The position numbers and the translations under genes were made by a program. The notes beneath the pieces were generated by a model. The model was given only the letters and a program-made list of their open reading frames with translations, did not search any database and was not told the DNA's origin. A stretch of 64,000 nt of DNA. It comes from Bacillota bacterium (GTDB lineage: Bacteria; Bacillota; Dethiobacteria; DTU022; UBA8154). Shown here one piece after another: positions 45,957-56,500 of the stretch; positions within the stretch are counted from its first letter, which is position 1; every line of letters starts with the position of its first letter. The stretch lies in NCBI GenBank assembly GCA_012798755.1, contig JAAZMP010000026.1:1-64000 (forward strand). Reading direction: 5' to 3'.

Positions 45957-48716
45957 TTAGGGAACTTGTTTTTCTAGAGAGATACTGCTTGCCTCTACCA
46001 ATTCTTTTAAGATCGCCTCCAACTCCTGCTGCAAATGGCCGTAGCCAGTCCAATCGCCTTCTTTCAACGCTTCCTGCGCTTTTTGGAAAAGATCCTGCGC
46101 CTGACGGGCCAGCTCCGAAACATCCGGCGATACCTCCGGTCTTACTGAAGGTTCTGCAGCATCCTCAGGCTCCGTTTCGTCTTCTTCCTCTTCTACCAAA
46201 GGAGGTGTTTCTGCAATTCCGAAAGCAGATAAAAGGGCCTGTTCCAGGGTCGGTTCCATGACTACCACATCCTGGAAGGCAACAATAACACGTATCAACT
46301 CAGGAAGCTCACTTTGCTCAGCCTCAAGAAAGACAGGCTCAATGTATAAAACCGAATCACTAACAGGTATCACCAGCAAGTTGCCACGGATTACCCGGGA
46401 TCCTTTTTGATCCCAGAGGCTCAGTTGCTGGGAAATAAGCGTGTTTTGATCTATAACCGTTTCGATTTGCATGGGGCCGTAGATGACTCTGTCCTTAGGA
46501 AAAAGATAGACCAAAAGTTCACCGTAATTATCACCATCAGAACGCCCCACCATCCAGGCAATCATATTGTCCCTCCCGGCCGGCGTAAAAGGAAGCATTA
46601 GAATGAATTCGGGTTCCTCGTGGCCCGGAAGCTGTAAAATGGTGTAGTAGGGTTCTACCGGCTGGTAGGAACCGGCATATTTTTCATTGGGTATCTGCCA
46701 GAGATCCTCCTTATTATAAAAAACCACGGGTTCGGTCACGTGATAACTGGCATAAACCCGGGATTGCAGAGATAAAAGATTTTCCGGATAACGCATGTGG
46801 GAACGAAGTTCTGCAGGCATCTCCTCCATGGCCTGGAAAAGCCCGGGGAAGATTTGGGCACAAGTCAAAATAACAGGATCGGAAGAATCAGCGATATAAA
46901 AATCGACTGATCCGTTGTAGGCATCCACAACAACTTTTACGGCGTTACGCATATAATTAATGCCATTGAAAGGTTCCGCATAGGGATATGTTCTACTGAT
47001 AGTATAGGCATCTAAAACCCAGAACAATTTTCCCTCAGAAAGCACCAGATAAGGATCGGCATCGTATTCCAAAAAAGGAGCTATTTTAAAAACCCGTTCT
47101 TTAATAGCACGGTTAAACATGATCCTGCTTTTATCCGTTAGTTCCCCCGAAAGCAGAATATGATAGTCGGAAAATTTAAGAGCATAAACGATCTTCTTGA
47201 TCATACTGTCCAGCAGTACCCCACCGTCCCCTTCATAATGAGCATAGACATTGCTGTCTCCCATCGGATAGTTAAATTCCGGAGTTTTGGTATTAACGAT
47301 GACAAAATCGTTGTTGATCTCGCCATAATAAATTTCCGGCCTGTCCACCTCCAGCCCGACCGTGGAGGAAGGAGGTATATCCCTTAAAGCAAACTCAGGC
47401 AGGCCTTGTTTTGTTACAACTGAAACAGGGCTCATTGTCAACCCGTAGCCATGCGTATATTGTAAACGTTGGTTAATCCAGGTCTGAGCCTGGGCAGGAA
47501 GGCGTTTCTGGTTGAGTTCCCGGGCCGAAAGCATTACCTGCCTGTATTCTCCGTCCAGATAATAACGATCGGTATCCACATCTACAAATTCATAATAGTC
47601 ACGTATGCCCTGTAGCTGATTATAGGTTTGACGCAGCGGCCGGTAATCCCAAAGACGCAAATTTTCAATGATCCCCGTAGCATCTTTAAGATCTGCATAC
47701 TCCATTCTGGGAACAACCGGGTGATCTTTTGTGCGAACGCTATCCAAATTATAGGCCTTCAGGGTAAAGTTAATATTGTGTTCCAAAAAAGGGCGTTCAA
47801 AGGCAAATTCATTAGGATTTACTCTGAACTGCTGGACCAGGGCAGGAAAAATATTTCCCAGAACAATTGAAGCCACGACAAGCGCAGCAATACTAAAAAA
47901 AATCAGCCTATTTCTCCGACGATAGATATTAAAAATAAGTAAACCTGCAATTATCAGGGTAAAAACCAGAAGAACCCATAATCCCGGCAGTTTGGCATTT
48001 AGATCGGCATAACCCGGACCAAAAATCCTCCCCTGTGGAGAAAGCATTAATTCATACATCTTTAAACGATAGTCCCCGGCTTTTAAAAGAAAAATAAAAG
48101 AAAGCAAAAGGGAAAGGTGTCCTTGTCCGCGATGGGGAAGAAATATAATTCTCCTGCCTACCTGAACAGGGGGGTTAGTCATAAAATATATTATTCCGGT
48201 AACGATAAGCGTAACAATAATCACACCCTGCAGATAAGCATAAAGAGAACGCAAAAACGGAAGCTGGAACACGTAAAAAGAAACATCCTGGTGAAAGATC
48301 GGATCGGTTATCCCAAATTTCACCCCTTGCATAAATTGCCGCGCTTCCAGCCAGAGACTTCCGGTATACAAAGAAAAAAGAAACGTAAAAAATAAGCTGG
48401 CAAAAAGAAAGAAAAAGGTAATTTTACGGGGGGTTAGGAACTTACCCAAAAAAGTGCCGGCGATTCTTTCTCTTAGTTCAAAATTGGAGATATTTGTAAT
48501 GGTACTGCGAGTAAACAAGAGATTAATAAATAAAAAAAGGAAAAAGACCAGCCAAGCAACCAGCCTCACCGACCATTGCGATAAAAAAATATTCCAAAAC
48601 ACAGAAGTATAGCCAAGATTCTCAAACCACAATATATCAGCATAGAGACCTGCCGCCCAGAAAACCAACCCAACAGCAGCAAGGGCTACAATAACGATAA
48701 CCGTTCTTAAACTCAT
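45957..48716 (-). CDS. UPF0182-family large membrane protein
   Basis: 919 aa; seven N-terminal TM segments, large extracytoplasmic region (WDYRPLRQTYNQLQGIRDYYEFVDVDTDRY), acidic C-terminus. Confidence 0.9.
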   Translation of the reverse strand: MSLRTVIVIVALAAVGLVFWAAGLYADILWFENLGYTSVFWNIFLSQWSVRLVAWLVFFLFLFINLLFTRSTITNISNFELRERIAGTFLGKFLTPRKITFFFLFASLFFTFLFSLYTGSLWLEARQFMQGVKFGITDPIFHQDVSFYVFQLPFLRSLYAYLQGVIIVTLIVTGIIYFMTNPPVQVGRRIIFLPHRGQGHLSLLLSFIFLLKAGDYRLKMYELMLSPQGRIFGPGYADLNAKLPGLWVLLVFTLIIAGLLIFNIYRRRNRLIFFSIAALVVASIVLGNIFPALVQQFRVNPNEFAFERPFLEHNINFTLKAYNLDSVRTKDHPVVPRMEYADLKDATGIIENLRLWDYRPLRQTYNQLQGIRDYYEFVDVDTDRYYLDGEYRQVMLSARELNQKRLPAQAQTWINQRLQYTHGYGLTMSPVSVVTKQGLPEFALRDIPPSSTVGLEVDRPEIYYGEINNDFVIVNTKTPEFNYPMGDSNVYAHYEGDGGVLLDSMIKKIVYALKFSDYHILLSGELTDKSRIMFNRAIKERVFKIAPFLEYDADPYLVLSEGKLFWVLDAYTISRTYPYAEPFNGINYMRNAVKVVVDAYNGSVDFYIADSSDPVILTCAQIFPGLFQAMEEMPAELRSHMRYPENLLSLQSRVYASYHVTEPVVFYNKEDLWQIPNEKYAGSYQPVEPYYTILQLPGHEEPEFILMLPFTPAGRDNMIAWMVGRSDGDNYGELLVYLFPKDRVIYGPMQIETVIDQNTLISQQLSLWDQKGSRVIRGNLLVIPVSDSVLYIEPVFLEAEQSELPELIRVIVAFQDVVVMEPTLEQALLSAFGIAETPPLVEEEEDETEPEDAAEPSVRPEVSPDVSELARQAQDLFQKAQEALKEGDWTGYGHLQQELEAILKELVEASSISLEKQVP

Positions 48717-48849
48717 ATCAAGCCTTGATCAAACTTTTCCGATCAAGGTTAACCCCCCTTCCAAGGAGAAAACCATTAAATTAGGTTCTTTTATATTCAA
48801 GTCCACCGAAAATAAAAACAGGACCATTTAAATATTTTAGAACACACGA

Positions 48850-49485
48850 TTAGTAAACAGTAATAAGTTCCTTTATTTGTTCCAGCGTTTTTTCGCCTAT
48901 TCCATTTACCTTTGTTAAATCTTCAACGCTTTGGAAAAAACCATTGCTTTCCCGATAATTAATGATGTTTTGCGCTTTCACGCTGCCAATGCCGGGAAGC
49001 GTCTCCAGCTGGGCTTTGTTTGCCCTATTTATATTGATTTTCTGGGCACCGGCAGCAGAAAAACCTTCCTGCTGCGAAAACGGATCTGCAGATGGTTGCA
49101 GGCATTCATCCCCTTTTCGCGGCACATAGACCGGTTGTCCATCATATAAAGGTTGAGCCAAGTTAATTCTTTCCAGATCGGCATCATCTGAGGCTCCGCC
49201 CGCCTCATCTACAACATGGAAAACCCGGGAGCCCTCCTGCAAAGTATATACGCCCGGATTTTTAACTGCACCGGTTACATGTACAATCACAACTTTGGTT
49301 TCTACCTCCGGGTTTTCTTCCGCTCCCTCTGCTTCAGCAGTGTTTCCCAGATCAACCGTTTCCGTTGTTTTAGCAATACCCGGCTCGTTCTGCTCCGGCA
49401 GGGCAAAACGTAGCACTAACCCCAAAACAAGAAGGCTTATCAACAAAAAAAGCAGCTTTTGTTCCTTGGGAGTCAGTTTGAACAA
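48850..49485 (-). CDS. comEA: ComEA-like competence protein (SLBB + helix-hairpin-helix)
   Basis: 211 aa; VHVTGAVKNPGVYTLQEGSRV and INRANKAQLETLPGIGSVKAQNIINYRESNGFFQSVEDLTKVNGIGEKTL. Confidence 0.93.
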   Translation of the reverse strand: MFKLTPKEQKLLFLLISLLVLGLVLRFALPEQNEPGIAKTTETVDLGNTAEAEGAEENPEVETKVVIVHVTGAVKNPGVYTLQEGSRVFHVVDEAGGASDDADLERINLAQPLYDGQPVYVPRKGDECLQPSADPFSQQEGFSAAGAQKININRANKAQLETLPGIGSVKAQNIINYRESNGFFQSVEDLTKVNGIGEKTLEQIKELITVY

Positions 49486-49565
49486 TTTTTATCATCCTTT
49501 TAGAATAGATAACTGTTACAGCTATTATTGGAATTCGTCATATCATCCCAATTTCCTTCCTTTGC

Positions 49566-52064
49566 TTAACGCACCACAATATTTATAAGCCTGCCGGGAA
49601 CGGTTATCACCTTAAGTACTTCCTTATCTTCCAGGTGGGGCCGCACTTTTTCGTTCAAACGGGCCTCCTCAAGGAGCTCATCTTTCGACAGATCAACAGG
49701 GACAAAAACCCGGCCTCTGACCCTGCCATTTATTTGGATTGCAATTTCCGTTTCCTCTACTTCCAACAATTTTTCATCGAAAGAAGGCCAACTTTGCCTG
49801 TGAATGCTGTCGCCAAAGCCGCATCTGTGCCAGATCTCTTCGCAGATATGGGGGGCAAAAGGAGCTAAAAGTCTAACAATCACCTCCAAAACTTCACAAA
49901 TCAGATGCCTGTTATCCTTCCTATCTTTTTCAGAAACCTCGTTGAGATAGACCTGGGTAGCATTGACCAACTCCATTATGGCACTGATAGCCGTGTTGAA
50001 ATTGAAACGTTCCTCTATATCAATAGTAACTTTTTTAATTGCCGCATGACAGTCTCTTAGTAGATCTTTTTCCTTGCCGGAAAATTGTTGATCCCGTATT
50101 CTTTCGCTTCCCTGTTCCTTGTTTTTGAAAAGCTCCCGGTTCTGCTGGAAAAGACGCCAGACGCGACGCAAAAAACGATAGCTTCCCTCCACACCCTGCT
50201 CGTTCCAATCCAGATCTTTTTCAGGAGGAGCAGCAAAAAGAATAAAAAGCCGCCCCGTATCAGCGCCGTAGTGTTCGATAATCTCATCCGGTGTAACCAC
50301 GTTACCTTTCGACTTGGACATTTTGGCGCCATCTTTATATACCATACCCTGGGCCAAAAGCCTTTGGAAAGGCTCAAGAGCACTGACCATGTTAAGATCG
50401 TAAAGGAATTTAGTAAAAAAACGGGAATAAAGCAGATGCAGCACGGCATGTTCGATGCCACCGATATACTGATCGACCGGAAGCCAATAATCAACTTCTT
50501 CTTTGTAAAAAGGTGCTTTTTCCTGGCAGGGATCAGCGTAGCGCATATAGTACCAAGACGAACAGAAGAAGGTGTCTAAAGTATCCGTTTCCCTGCGTGC
50601 TTCCTTTCCACAGCGAGGACATTTTGTATATGCAAAGTCATCAGACGTGATCAAAGGCGATTGACCATATGCAGTCAAGTTTAGGCCCGTGGGCAGCAAA
50701 ACAGGAAGTTCCTCCTCCGGGACGGCAACTGCTCCGCAATCAGTACAATAAACAATGGGGATAGGGGTTCCCCAGTAACGCTGACGTGAGATCAGCCAAT
50801 CACGAAGACGGTACCTGACAGAATGGCTTCCTTTACCACGTTCAAAAAGCCAGTCGGTGATCTTTTTCTGGGCATCCTCACTGGACAAACCATTGAAATC
50901 TTCGGAATTGACCAAAATACCAGGGTCTTCGTAGGCCTCCTGCAAAGGTTCGCCGGTTAAATCTTTTTCCGGGGAATTAATAACCACTCGTATAGGCAAA
51001 TTATACTCCGTAGCAAAAAGAAAATCCCTTTGATCGTGCGCCGGCACTCCCATCACGGCCCCGGTGCCATAGCTCATGAGAACATAATTACCTACCAATA
51101 TGGGAACTTCTTCACCGTTAGCAGGGTTTATGGCATGGCCACCGGTGAAAAATCCGACTTTTTCCGTTTCGGCAGAGGTCCTGTCGATCTCGCTCTCTTG
51201 ACGCACCTGTTGTATAAAATTTCTGATCTTTTTTTCTTGCGGTTTTCCGGCAATTAATTTTTCAACAAGCGGGTGCTCGGGTGCCAAAACCATATAGGTT
51301 ACCCCAAAAAGGGTATCCGGCCTGGTCGTAAAAACCGTTAGTTCATCCCCGGTTTCCTTCACGGTAAAAACTATATCGGAACCCCGGCTGCGCCCAATCC
51401 AGTTTTCCTGCATAATTTTTACTCTTTCCGGCCACCCTTCCAAAAACTCCAGGTCTTCCAGCAAGCGATCAGCATAGGCAGTAATTTTTAAAAACCATTG
51501 CTCCAGTTCCTTAAAAGACACTTCGCTGCCACAACGCCAACAACCTCCGTCAACAACCTGTTCGTTAGCCAAAACGGTTTGGCAAGACGGGCACCAATTT
51601 ACCGGGGCTTTCTTTTTATAAGCCAGGCCGTGGCGATAAAACAGCAAAAAGAGCCACTGGTTCCAACGATAGTAGTCCGGGTGAGATGTAGTCACTTCAC
51701 GCTTCCAATCGTAACTCAACCCCAGCGCATCTTGCTGTTGTTTCATAATCGCAACATTGGTATCTGTCCACTCCGCCGGGTCGACACCGTGCTCTATAGC
51801 AGCATTTTCAGCCGGCATGCCAAAGGCATCCCAACCCATGGGATGCAAGACGTTGAATCCTTTCATTCTTAAAAAACGGGCCAGGACATCCCCGATCGAA
51901 TACACCCGCATATGTCCCATGTGCAATTTTCCGGAAGGGTAAGGAAACATTTCCAGAACATAATATTTTTTCTTTTCAGGATCCCTTTCCGCTCGATGAA
52001 GATCTTTTTCTTTCCAAAAATTTTGCCATTTTGATTCTATCTCTTTGGCATTATACTCTTCCAC
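49566..52064 (-). CDS. leuS: Leucyl-tRNA synthetase
   Basis: 832 aa; MFPYPSGKLHMGHMRVYSIGDV, DKMSKSKGNVV-type AKMSKSKGNVVTPDEI, editing domain TTRPDTLFG. Confidence 0.97.
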   Translation of the reverse strand: MEEYNAKEIESKWQNFWKEKDLHRAERDPEKKKYYVLEMFPYPSGKLHMGHMRVYSIGDVLARFLRMKGFNVLHPMGWDAFGMPAENAAIEHGVDPAEWTDTNVAIMKQQQDALGLSYDWKREVTTSHPDYYRWNQWLFLLFYRHGLAYKKKAPVNWCPSCQTVLANEQVVDGGCWRCGSEVSFKELEQWFLKITAYADRLLEDLEFLEGWPERVKIMQENWIGRSRGSDIVFTVKETGDELTVFTTRPDTLFGVTYMVLAPEHPLVEKLIAGKPQEKKIRNFIQQVRQESEIDRTSAETEKVGFFTGGHAINPANGEEVPILVGNYVLMSYGTGAVMGVPAHDQRDFLFATEYNLPIRVVINSPEKDLTGEPLQEAYEDPGILVNSEDFNGLSSEDAQKKITDWLFERGKGSHSVRYRLRDWLISRQRYWGTPIPIVYCTDCGAVAVPEEELPVLLPTGLNLTAYGQSPLITSDDFAYTKCPRCGKEARRETDTLDTFFCSSWYYMRYADPCQEKAPFYKEEVDYWLPVDQYIGGIEHAVLHLLYSRFFTKFLYDLNMVSALEPFQRLLAQGMVYKDGAKMSKSKGNVVTPDEIIEHYGADTGRLFILFAAPPEKDLDWNEQGVEGSYRFLRRVWRLFQQNRELFKNKEQGSERIRDQQFSGKEKDLLRDCHAAIKKVTIDIEERFNFNTAISAIMELVNATQVYLNEVSEKDRKDNRHLICEVLEVIVRLLAPFAPHICEEIWHRCGFGDSIHRQSWPSFDEKLLEVEETEIAIQINGRVRGRVFVPVDLSKDELLEEARLNEKVRPHLEDKEVLKVITVPGRLINIVVR

Positions 52065-52218
52065 AATGAATACCCCCTGCCTAAAAAATTTGCGATTTTC
52101 CCTTTTCTACTTTGTCAATAAACTTTCCTTATCTATTAGTTTATCCCATTATTGTTATTTAGCAATAGAAAAATTGAAAACCCCGCCATATATGCTACAA
52201 TGTAAAATGAAGGAATTT

Positions 52219-52254
52219 GGTTAGTGGTTAGTGGTTAGCGGTTAGTGGTTAGTG
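52219..52254. repeat. Short tandem repeat, five GGTTAGT-type 7-mers
   Basis: ggttagt ggttagt ggttagc ggttagt ggttagt g. Confidence 0.9.
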
Positions 52255-52442
52255 AACAAAAAGGAAATATTGATTCCGTTGCATTAACGCCATTTTTATT
52301 TTTCGGTGATTATAAAGCAGGCTAAAAATCTTGGAATCCTTTTGCGGCACGCAAGATGGCAAACCATAAATAACAAGAAAGGAGGGCCCTGTTTAGTTAG
52401 CAGAAAAAATATTGACACAAAAAAATAGTAGGAGGAGATGTA

Positions 52443-53768
52443 GTGACTTCACAGACAAATTCCCTTAACAACTTTCTGGAAAGGGTATACAGGCTACGGG
52501 ACCATAATACTACCGTCAGGACTGAAATTATTGCCGGCTTTACCACCTTCATGACCATGGCTTATATCATCGTGGTAAACCCCTCGATACTTTCCGATGC
52601 AGGCATGGATTTTGGTGCTGTACTGACCGCCACCTGTCTTGCTGCGGGACTGACCACGATCCTTATGGCCTTTTATGCCAAATATCCTTTTGCTTTGGCA
52701 CCGGGAATGGGACTCAACGCCTTTTTTGCCTATACGGTGGTTATCGGTATGGGCTATAGCTGGCAACTGGCACTGACGGCTGTCTTTGTAGAGGGTCTGA
52801 TTTTCATTGTCATGTCTTTTTTTAGAGTGCGCGAGGCCATTATTGATTCCATCCCCATGAACCTAAAATATGCAGTAAGCGTGGGTATTGGGCTGTTTAT
52901 CGCCTTTATCGGCTTTGTAAACGCAGGTATTGTTGAAGGCGGAGGAGCCATCCTGCAATTAGGCGATATGTCAAATCCCTCCGCCATTCTGGCTGTAATC
53001 GGTTTGATTATCACGGGTATTTTGCTTTATAAAAAAGTTAGAGGTGCTCTTTTCATCGGTATTTTACTTTCTACAGCAATCGGAATCTTTATGGGGGTTG
53101 CTGAACTTCCCTCCAGCATTGTTCAAGCACCCCTATCCATGAAGCCCACTTTTTTGGCTGCGCTTAAAGTTGATTGGGCAACTATTTTCAGCCTTGATTT
53201 TCTAATTATCATTTTTACTTTTCTCTTTGTTGATGTTTTTGACACAGTAGGAACAGTTATAGGGGTGGCCTCCAAAGCAGATATGTTGGATACCAAAGGC
53301 AGGCTTCCTAAAGCCAGCCAGGTACTCCTAACGGATGCCGTTGGTACAACCGTTGGGGCACTTTTCGGTACCAGCACGGTAACAACTTACGTTGAAAGTG
53401 CCTCCGGTGTCGCCGAAGGCGGCAGGACCGGCCTTACTGCCCTGACAACAGGAATCCTCTTTTTGCTGGCGCTTTTCTTATCCCCCATATTTCAAATCAT
53501 TCCGGGTGCGGCAACAGCCCCGGCCTTGATCCTGGTGGGGCTGTTTATGATGGAACCAATCTTTAAAGTTGATCTTAAAGACTACACTGAAGCTATACCG
53601 GCTTTTTTAACAATTATAATGATGACCATAGCCTATAGTATTGCCGAAGGTATCGTTTTTGGGATGCTTTCCTATACTTTGCTCAAATTGTTCACCGGTA
53701 AAGCCAAAGAAGTTTCCATAGTAATGTATGTACTTTCTTTAATTTTCATTTTGAGGTTTTTCCTCTAG
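52443..53768 (+). CDS. NCS2 family guanine/hypoxanthine/xanthine permease
   Basis: 441 aa; GFTTFMTMAYIIVVNPSILSDAGMD, FALAPGMGLNAFFAYTVV, GALFGTSTVTTYVESASGVAEGGRTGLTA; GTG start. Confidence 0.93.
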   Translation: MTSQTNSLNNFLERVYRLRDHNTTVRTEIIAGFTTFMTMAYIIVVNPSILSDAGMDFGAVLTATCLAAGLTTILMAFYAKYPFALAPGMGLNAFFAYTVVIGMGYSWQLALTAVFVEGLIFIVMSFFRVREAIIDSIPMNLKYAVSVGIGLFIAFIGFVNAGIVEGGGAILQLGDMSNPSAILAVIGLIITGILLYKKVRGALFIGILLSTAIGIFMGVAELPSSIVQAPLSMKPTFLAALKVDWATIFSLDFLIIIFTFLFVDVFDTVGTVIGVASKADMLDTKGRLPKASQVLLTDAVGTTVGALFGTSTVTTYVESASGVAEGGRTGLTALTTGILFLLALFLSPIFQIIPGAATAPALILVGLFMMEPIFKVDLKDYTEAIPAFLTIIMMTIAYSIAEGIVFGMLSYTLLKLFTGKAKEVSIVMYVLSLIFILRFFL

Positions 53769-53773
53769 AAACC

Positions 53774-53820
53774 GCAAAAGGGCTGCCATCAGCAAACAGA
53801 TGGTAGCCCCTTTATTTTTA
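53774..53820 (+). terminator. Intrinsic terminator downstream of permease
   Basis: AAAAGGGCTGCCATCAGCAAACAGATGGTAGCCCCTTTATTTTT. Confidence 0.8.
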
Positions 53821-54028
53821 AGAAATGGATACAAATCCGGCTAGTGTAAGAACGACACGATACTAAAGCCGACACCTGGGCATACGTTGCTGTCATTTTG
53901 GGTCCATTCGAAATGCTTCGAACATTTAACAGCAAAGCTAAAATAGACCTTCATTAAAATGATAATATGACAATCTTGCCTTTGACAGAAATCTTTTTCA
54001 AAAATACAAAAATATAAAGGAGGCCGCA

Positions 54029-55780
54029 GTGAGTAGTCAAATCAAATCTTTAATAACGGCAGCAGCCGGCAGAAAAAAGGCTGAATTAGTTTTTAAAAAC
54101 ATTAATATCGTCAATGTTTTTACAGGGGAAATATTAAAAGCTGATGTGGCACTTCACAACGGGTATATTGCAGGTATAGGATCCTATGAGGGCATAAAAG
54201 AGCTTTATATGGAAGGCAAATACCTTTGTCCGGGCTTTATCGATGCCCATATACACCTCGAATCAGCCCTGGTAACACCCGGGGAGTTTGCCAGGGGCAT
54301 CGTCGCCCGGGGCACTACGGGAGTAATCGCTGATCCCCATGAAATTGCCAATGTTAAGGGACTAGCAGGAATAGAATATATGCTGGCGGCAACCTTGGAT
54401 TTACCCCTGGACGTATATTTGATGTTGCCCTCCTGTGTACCGGCTACCCCTTTTGAAAACTCCGGCAGCATCCTCGAAGCCAAGGATCTGGCGAAATTGA
54501 TAGATCATCGCAGGGTCCTGGGCCTGGGTGAACTGATGGACTTCGAAAGCGTTGTTGCCGCCAAGGATTCTATTATTGCCAAAATAGCCCTGTGTCAAAC
54601 CGCCGGAAAACTAATTGACGGACACGCTCCAGGCCTAAGCGGGAAAAAGCTTAACGCTTACCTGGCTTCAGGCGTGCGCACAGATCATGAATGCGTGACC
54701 CCCGAAGAAGCCATAGAAAAATTGCGGCTGGGTATGTATATACTTCTTAGGGAAGGCTCGGCAGCTAAAAACCTGGTTGACCTGTTGCCTGCCATGAATG
54801 ATATAAGCAGAAACAGGTGTATGTTTTGTACAGATGATCGTCATCCGGAAGATATTTTAAAGGAAGGACATATTGATAATAACATCCGTTTGGCAATCAA
54901 AAACGGGCTGGATCCCGTTGTAGCCATCCAAATGGCAACTATCAATGTGGCCAATTGCTACAAGCTGGAGCACGTAGGAGGAATTGCCCCGGGTTATATT
55001 GCAGACGTGCTGGTGCTGGATGATCTGGAAAATGTGGAAATAGCCCAGGTTTATAAAAGGGGCAGGCTTGTAGCGGAAAAAGGCAAGGCATTGTTTGAAA
55101 CAGCTCTTCCGGACGACAGTGCTATGCGCCAATCCCTGAACTTTAAAAAACTCTCCAAGAAGAGCTTTACCCTAAACATTGATGACAACCCGGTAAGGAT
55201 AATGGGTTTGGTTCCCCATTCTTTTCTTACAAAAACCATTATCGAAAGGGTATATACTCGCGACGGCAAATATTATACACAAGAGGGGAAAGCACTTTTA
55301 AAGATCGCCGTCATCGAAAGGCATAAGGCCACGGGAAATATAGGGTTGGGACTGGTTGCCGGGTTGGGCCTGAAAGATGGGGCTGTTGCTTCCTCAGTAG
55401 CCCATGATTCCCACAATATCATCGTCGTTGGCGATAATGACAAATATATGCATATCGCTGTAGAAAAACTGCAGGCCATTGAAGGCGGTGTTGTACTTGT
55501 TTCCCAAGGAGCAGTTGTAAACTTCGTCAGCCTGCCTATAGCAGGTCTGATGAGCGATCGGCCTTTGGATGAAGTAAAAGAAAGACTGGGCGATTTGATT
55601 GCCGCAGCCCATAAAATGGGGGTCCCCAACCATTTCGATCCCTTTATGACTTTATCTTTTCTGGCTTTGCCGGTTATACCGGAGCTAAAAATAACAGATC
55701 TGGGCCTCTTTGATGTAAATGAATTCAAACATGTAGATATTATTGACTATCCCCAAGATAGCTATTTCCCAAACAAATAA
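54029..55780 (+). CDS. ade: Adenine deaminase
   Basis: 583 aa; GFIDAHIHLESAL, HEIANVKGLAGIEYML, GHAPGLSGKKLNAYLASGVRTDHE, CTDDRHPEDI; GTG start after GGAGG. Confidence 0.94.
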   Translation: MSSQIKSLITAAAGRKKAELVFKNINIVNVFTGEILKADVALHNGYIAGIGSYEGIKELYMEGKYLCPGFIDAHIHLESALVTPGEFARGIVARGTTGVIADPHEIANVKGLAGIEYMLAATLDLPLDVYLMLPSCVPATPFENSGSILEAKDLAKLIDHRRVLGLGELMDFESVVAAKDSIIAKIALCQTAGKLIDGHAPGLSGKKLNAYLASGVRTDHECVTPEEAIEKLRLGMYILLREGSAAKNLVDLLPAMNDISRNRCMFCTDDRHPEDILKEGHIDNNIRLAIKNGLDPVVAIQMATINVANCYKLEHVGGIAPGYIADVLVLDDLENVEIAQVYKRGRLVAEKGKALFETALPDDSAMRQSLNFKKLSKKSFTLNIDDNPVRIMGLVPHSFLTKTIIERVYTRDGKYYTQEGKALLKIAVIERHKATGNIGLGLVAGLGLKDGAVASSVAHDSHNIIVVGDNDKYMHIAVEKLQAIEGGVVLVSQGAVVNFVSLPIAGLMSDRPLDEVKERLGDLIAAAHKMGVPNHFDPFMTLSFLALPVIPELKITDLGLFDVNEFKHVDIIDYPQDSYFPNK

Positions 55781-55789
55781 TAAGCGTGA

Positions 55790-56104
55790 TTATCCTTCAT
55801 CAAGCAGTATCCTAGCATAATCTCTTCTCCCATAAAAAATACGGTAAATGCTGACATAAACATCATCCACTTTGTAGAAACCAATATATTTGCCGCTGAC
55901 AAGATACCTGAAATCAGTAATCATATCAATTCTTGAAGATAATTCCACACCTATCAGTGGGAAATCTTTAAGCTTTTCATAGCTTTCAACAATCTGCGAT
56001 ATTATTTTTTCAGCGGCAGTTGGGTTACCCAGCTCTTCACTAATATATTTTTTAATCTCAAGTAAATCTTTTCTGGCTATAGGGTTTATTCTTAATTTAC
56101 GCAC
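55790..56104 (-). CDS. RelE/ParE-family toxin
   Basis: 104 aa; KLRINPIARKDLLEIKKYISEELGNPTAAEKI...FRYLVSGKYIGFYKVDDVYVSIYRIFYGRRDYARIL; GTG start. Confidence 0.85.
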   Translation of the reverse strand: MRKLRINPIARKDLLEIKKYISEELGNPTAAEKIISQIVESYEKLKDFPLIGVELSSRIDMITDFRYLVSGKYIGFYKVDDVYVSIYRIFYGRRDYARILLDEG

Positions 56105-56107
56105 AAA

Positions 56108-56206
56108 CTACAACCCTAAATCTTGACGAACTATGTCTTCAGACAGCCACTCATCGCCAGTAGCTATAGCTTTTTCTGCTTCCATCAGTTTGAAAAAATT
56201 GAAAAG
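56108..56206 (-). pseudogene. Phd/YefM-like antitoxin, C-terminal remnant
   Basis: Only NFFKLMEAEKAIATGDEWLSEDIVRQDLGL is antitoxin-like; upstream sequence is an IS66-like end. Confidence 0.6.
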
Positions 56207-56312
56207 GTAAGCCAACTTATTCAACCCAAAATGAGGTGATTGTATGGAAACACAAAAAGTTACAGACCGGTACCGACTGTCACAATGGGCAAAAAAAACC
56301 ACCTACCGATAA
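56207..56312 (+). mobile_element. IS66-like element left-end remnant (terminal GTAAGC and N-terminus of accessory ORF)
   Basis: GTAAGCCAACTT... then AGGTGATTGT-ATG giving METQKVTDRYRLSQWAKKTTYR*, resembling the TnpA-type N-terminus of IS66-family elements. Confidence 0.55.
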
Positions 56313-56343
56313 AAATCTCTTTATCAATAGATGGTAGTTTCTT

Positions 56344-56418
56344 TGGTGGAGCTGGTGGGAATTGAACCCACGGCCTCTTCCATGCCAAGGAAGCGCGCTC
56401 CCCCTGCGCCACAGCCCC
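56344..56418 (-). tRNA. tRNA-Ala (GGC)
   Basis: Reverse complement GGGGCTGTGGCGCAGGGGGAGCGCGCTTCCTTGGCATGGAAGAGGCCGTGGGTTCAATTCCCACCAGCTCCACCA; anticodon GGC. Confidence 0.92.
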
Positions 56419-56500
56419 ACGTTTGTCTTCTGTTTCGACCATTTACATTATAGCTGCTCTACTGCCCCCTGTCAACACCAACGGCTACAAAAAACTACAA

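Noticed and set aside
48850-49485. comEA and comEC as a split competence operon
   Set aside because: They are 35 kb apart with unrelated genes between; separation of late competence genes is not rare and no further signal supports a special arrangement.
52219-52254. Possible CRISPR or telomere-like array
   Set aside because: Units are only 7 bp with no spacers; a simple tandem repeat.
52065-52440. T-box upstream of leuS or purine riboswitch upstream of the permease
   Set aside because: No GGTACCGCG T-box sequence on minus and no purine-aptamer core recognised on plus.
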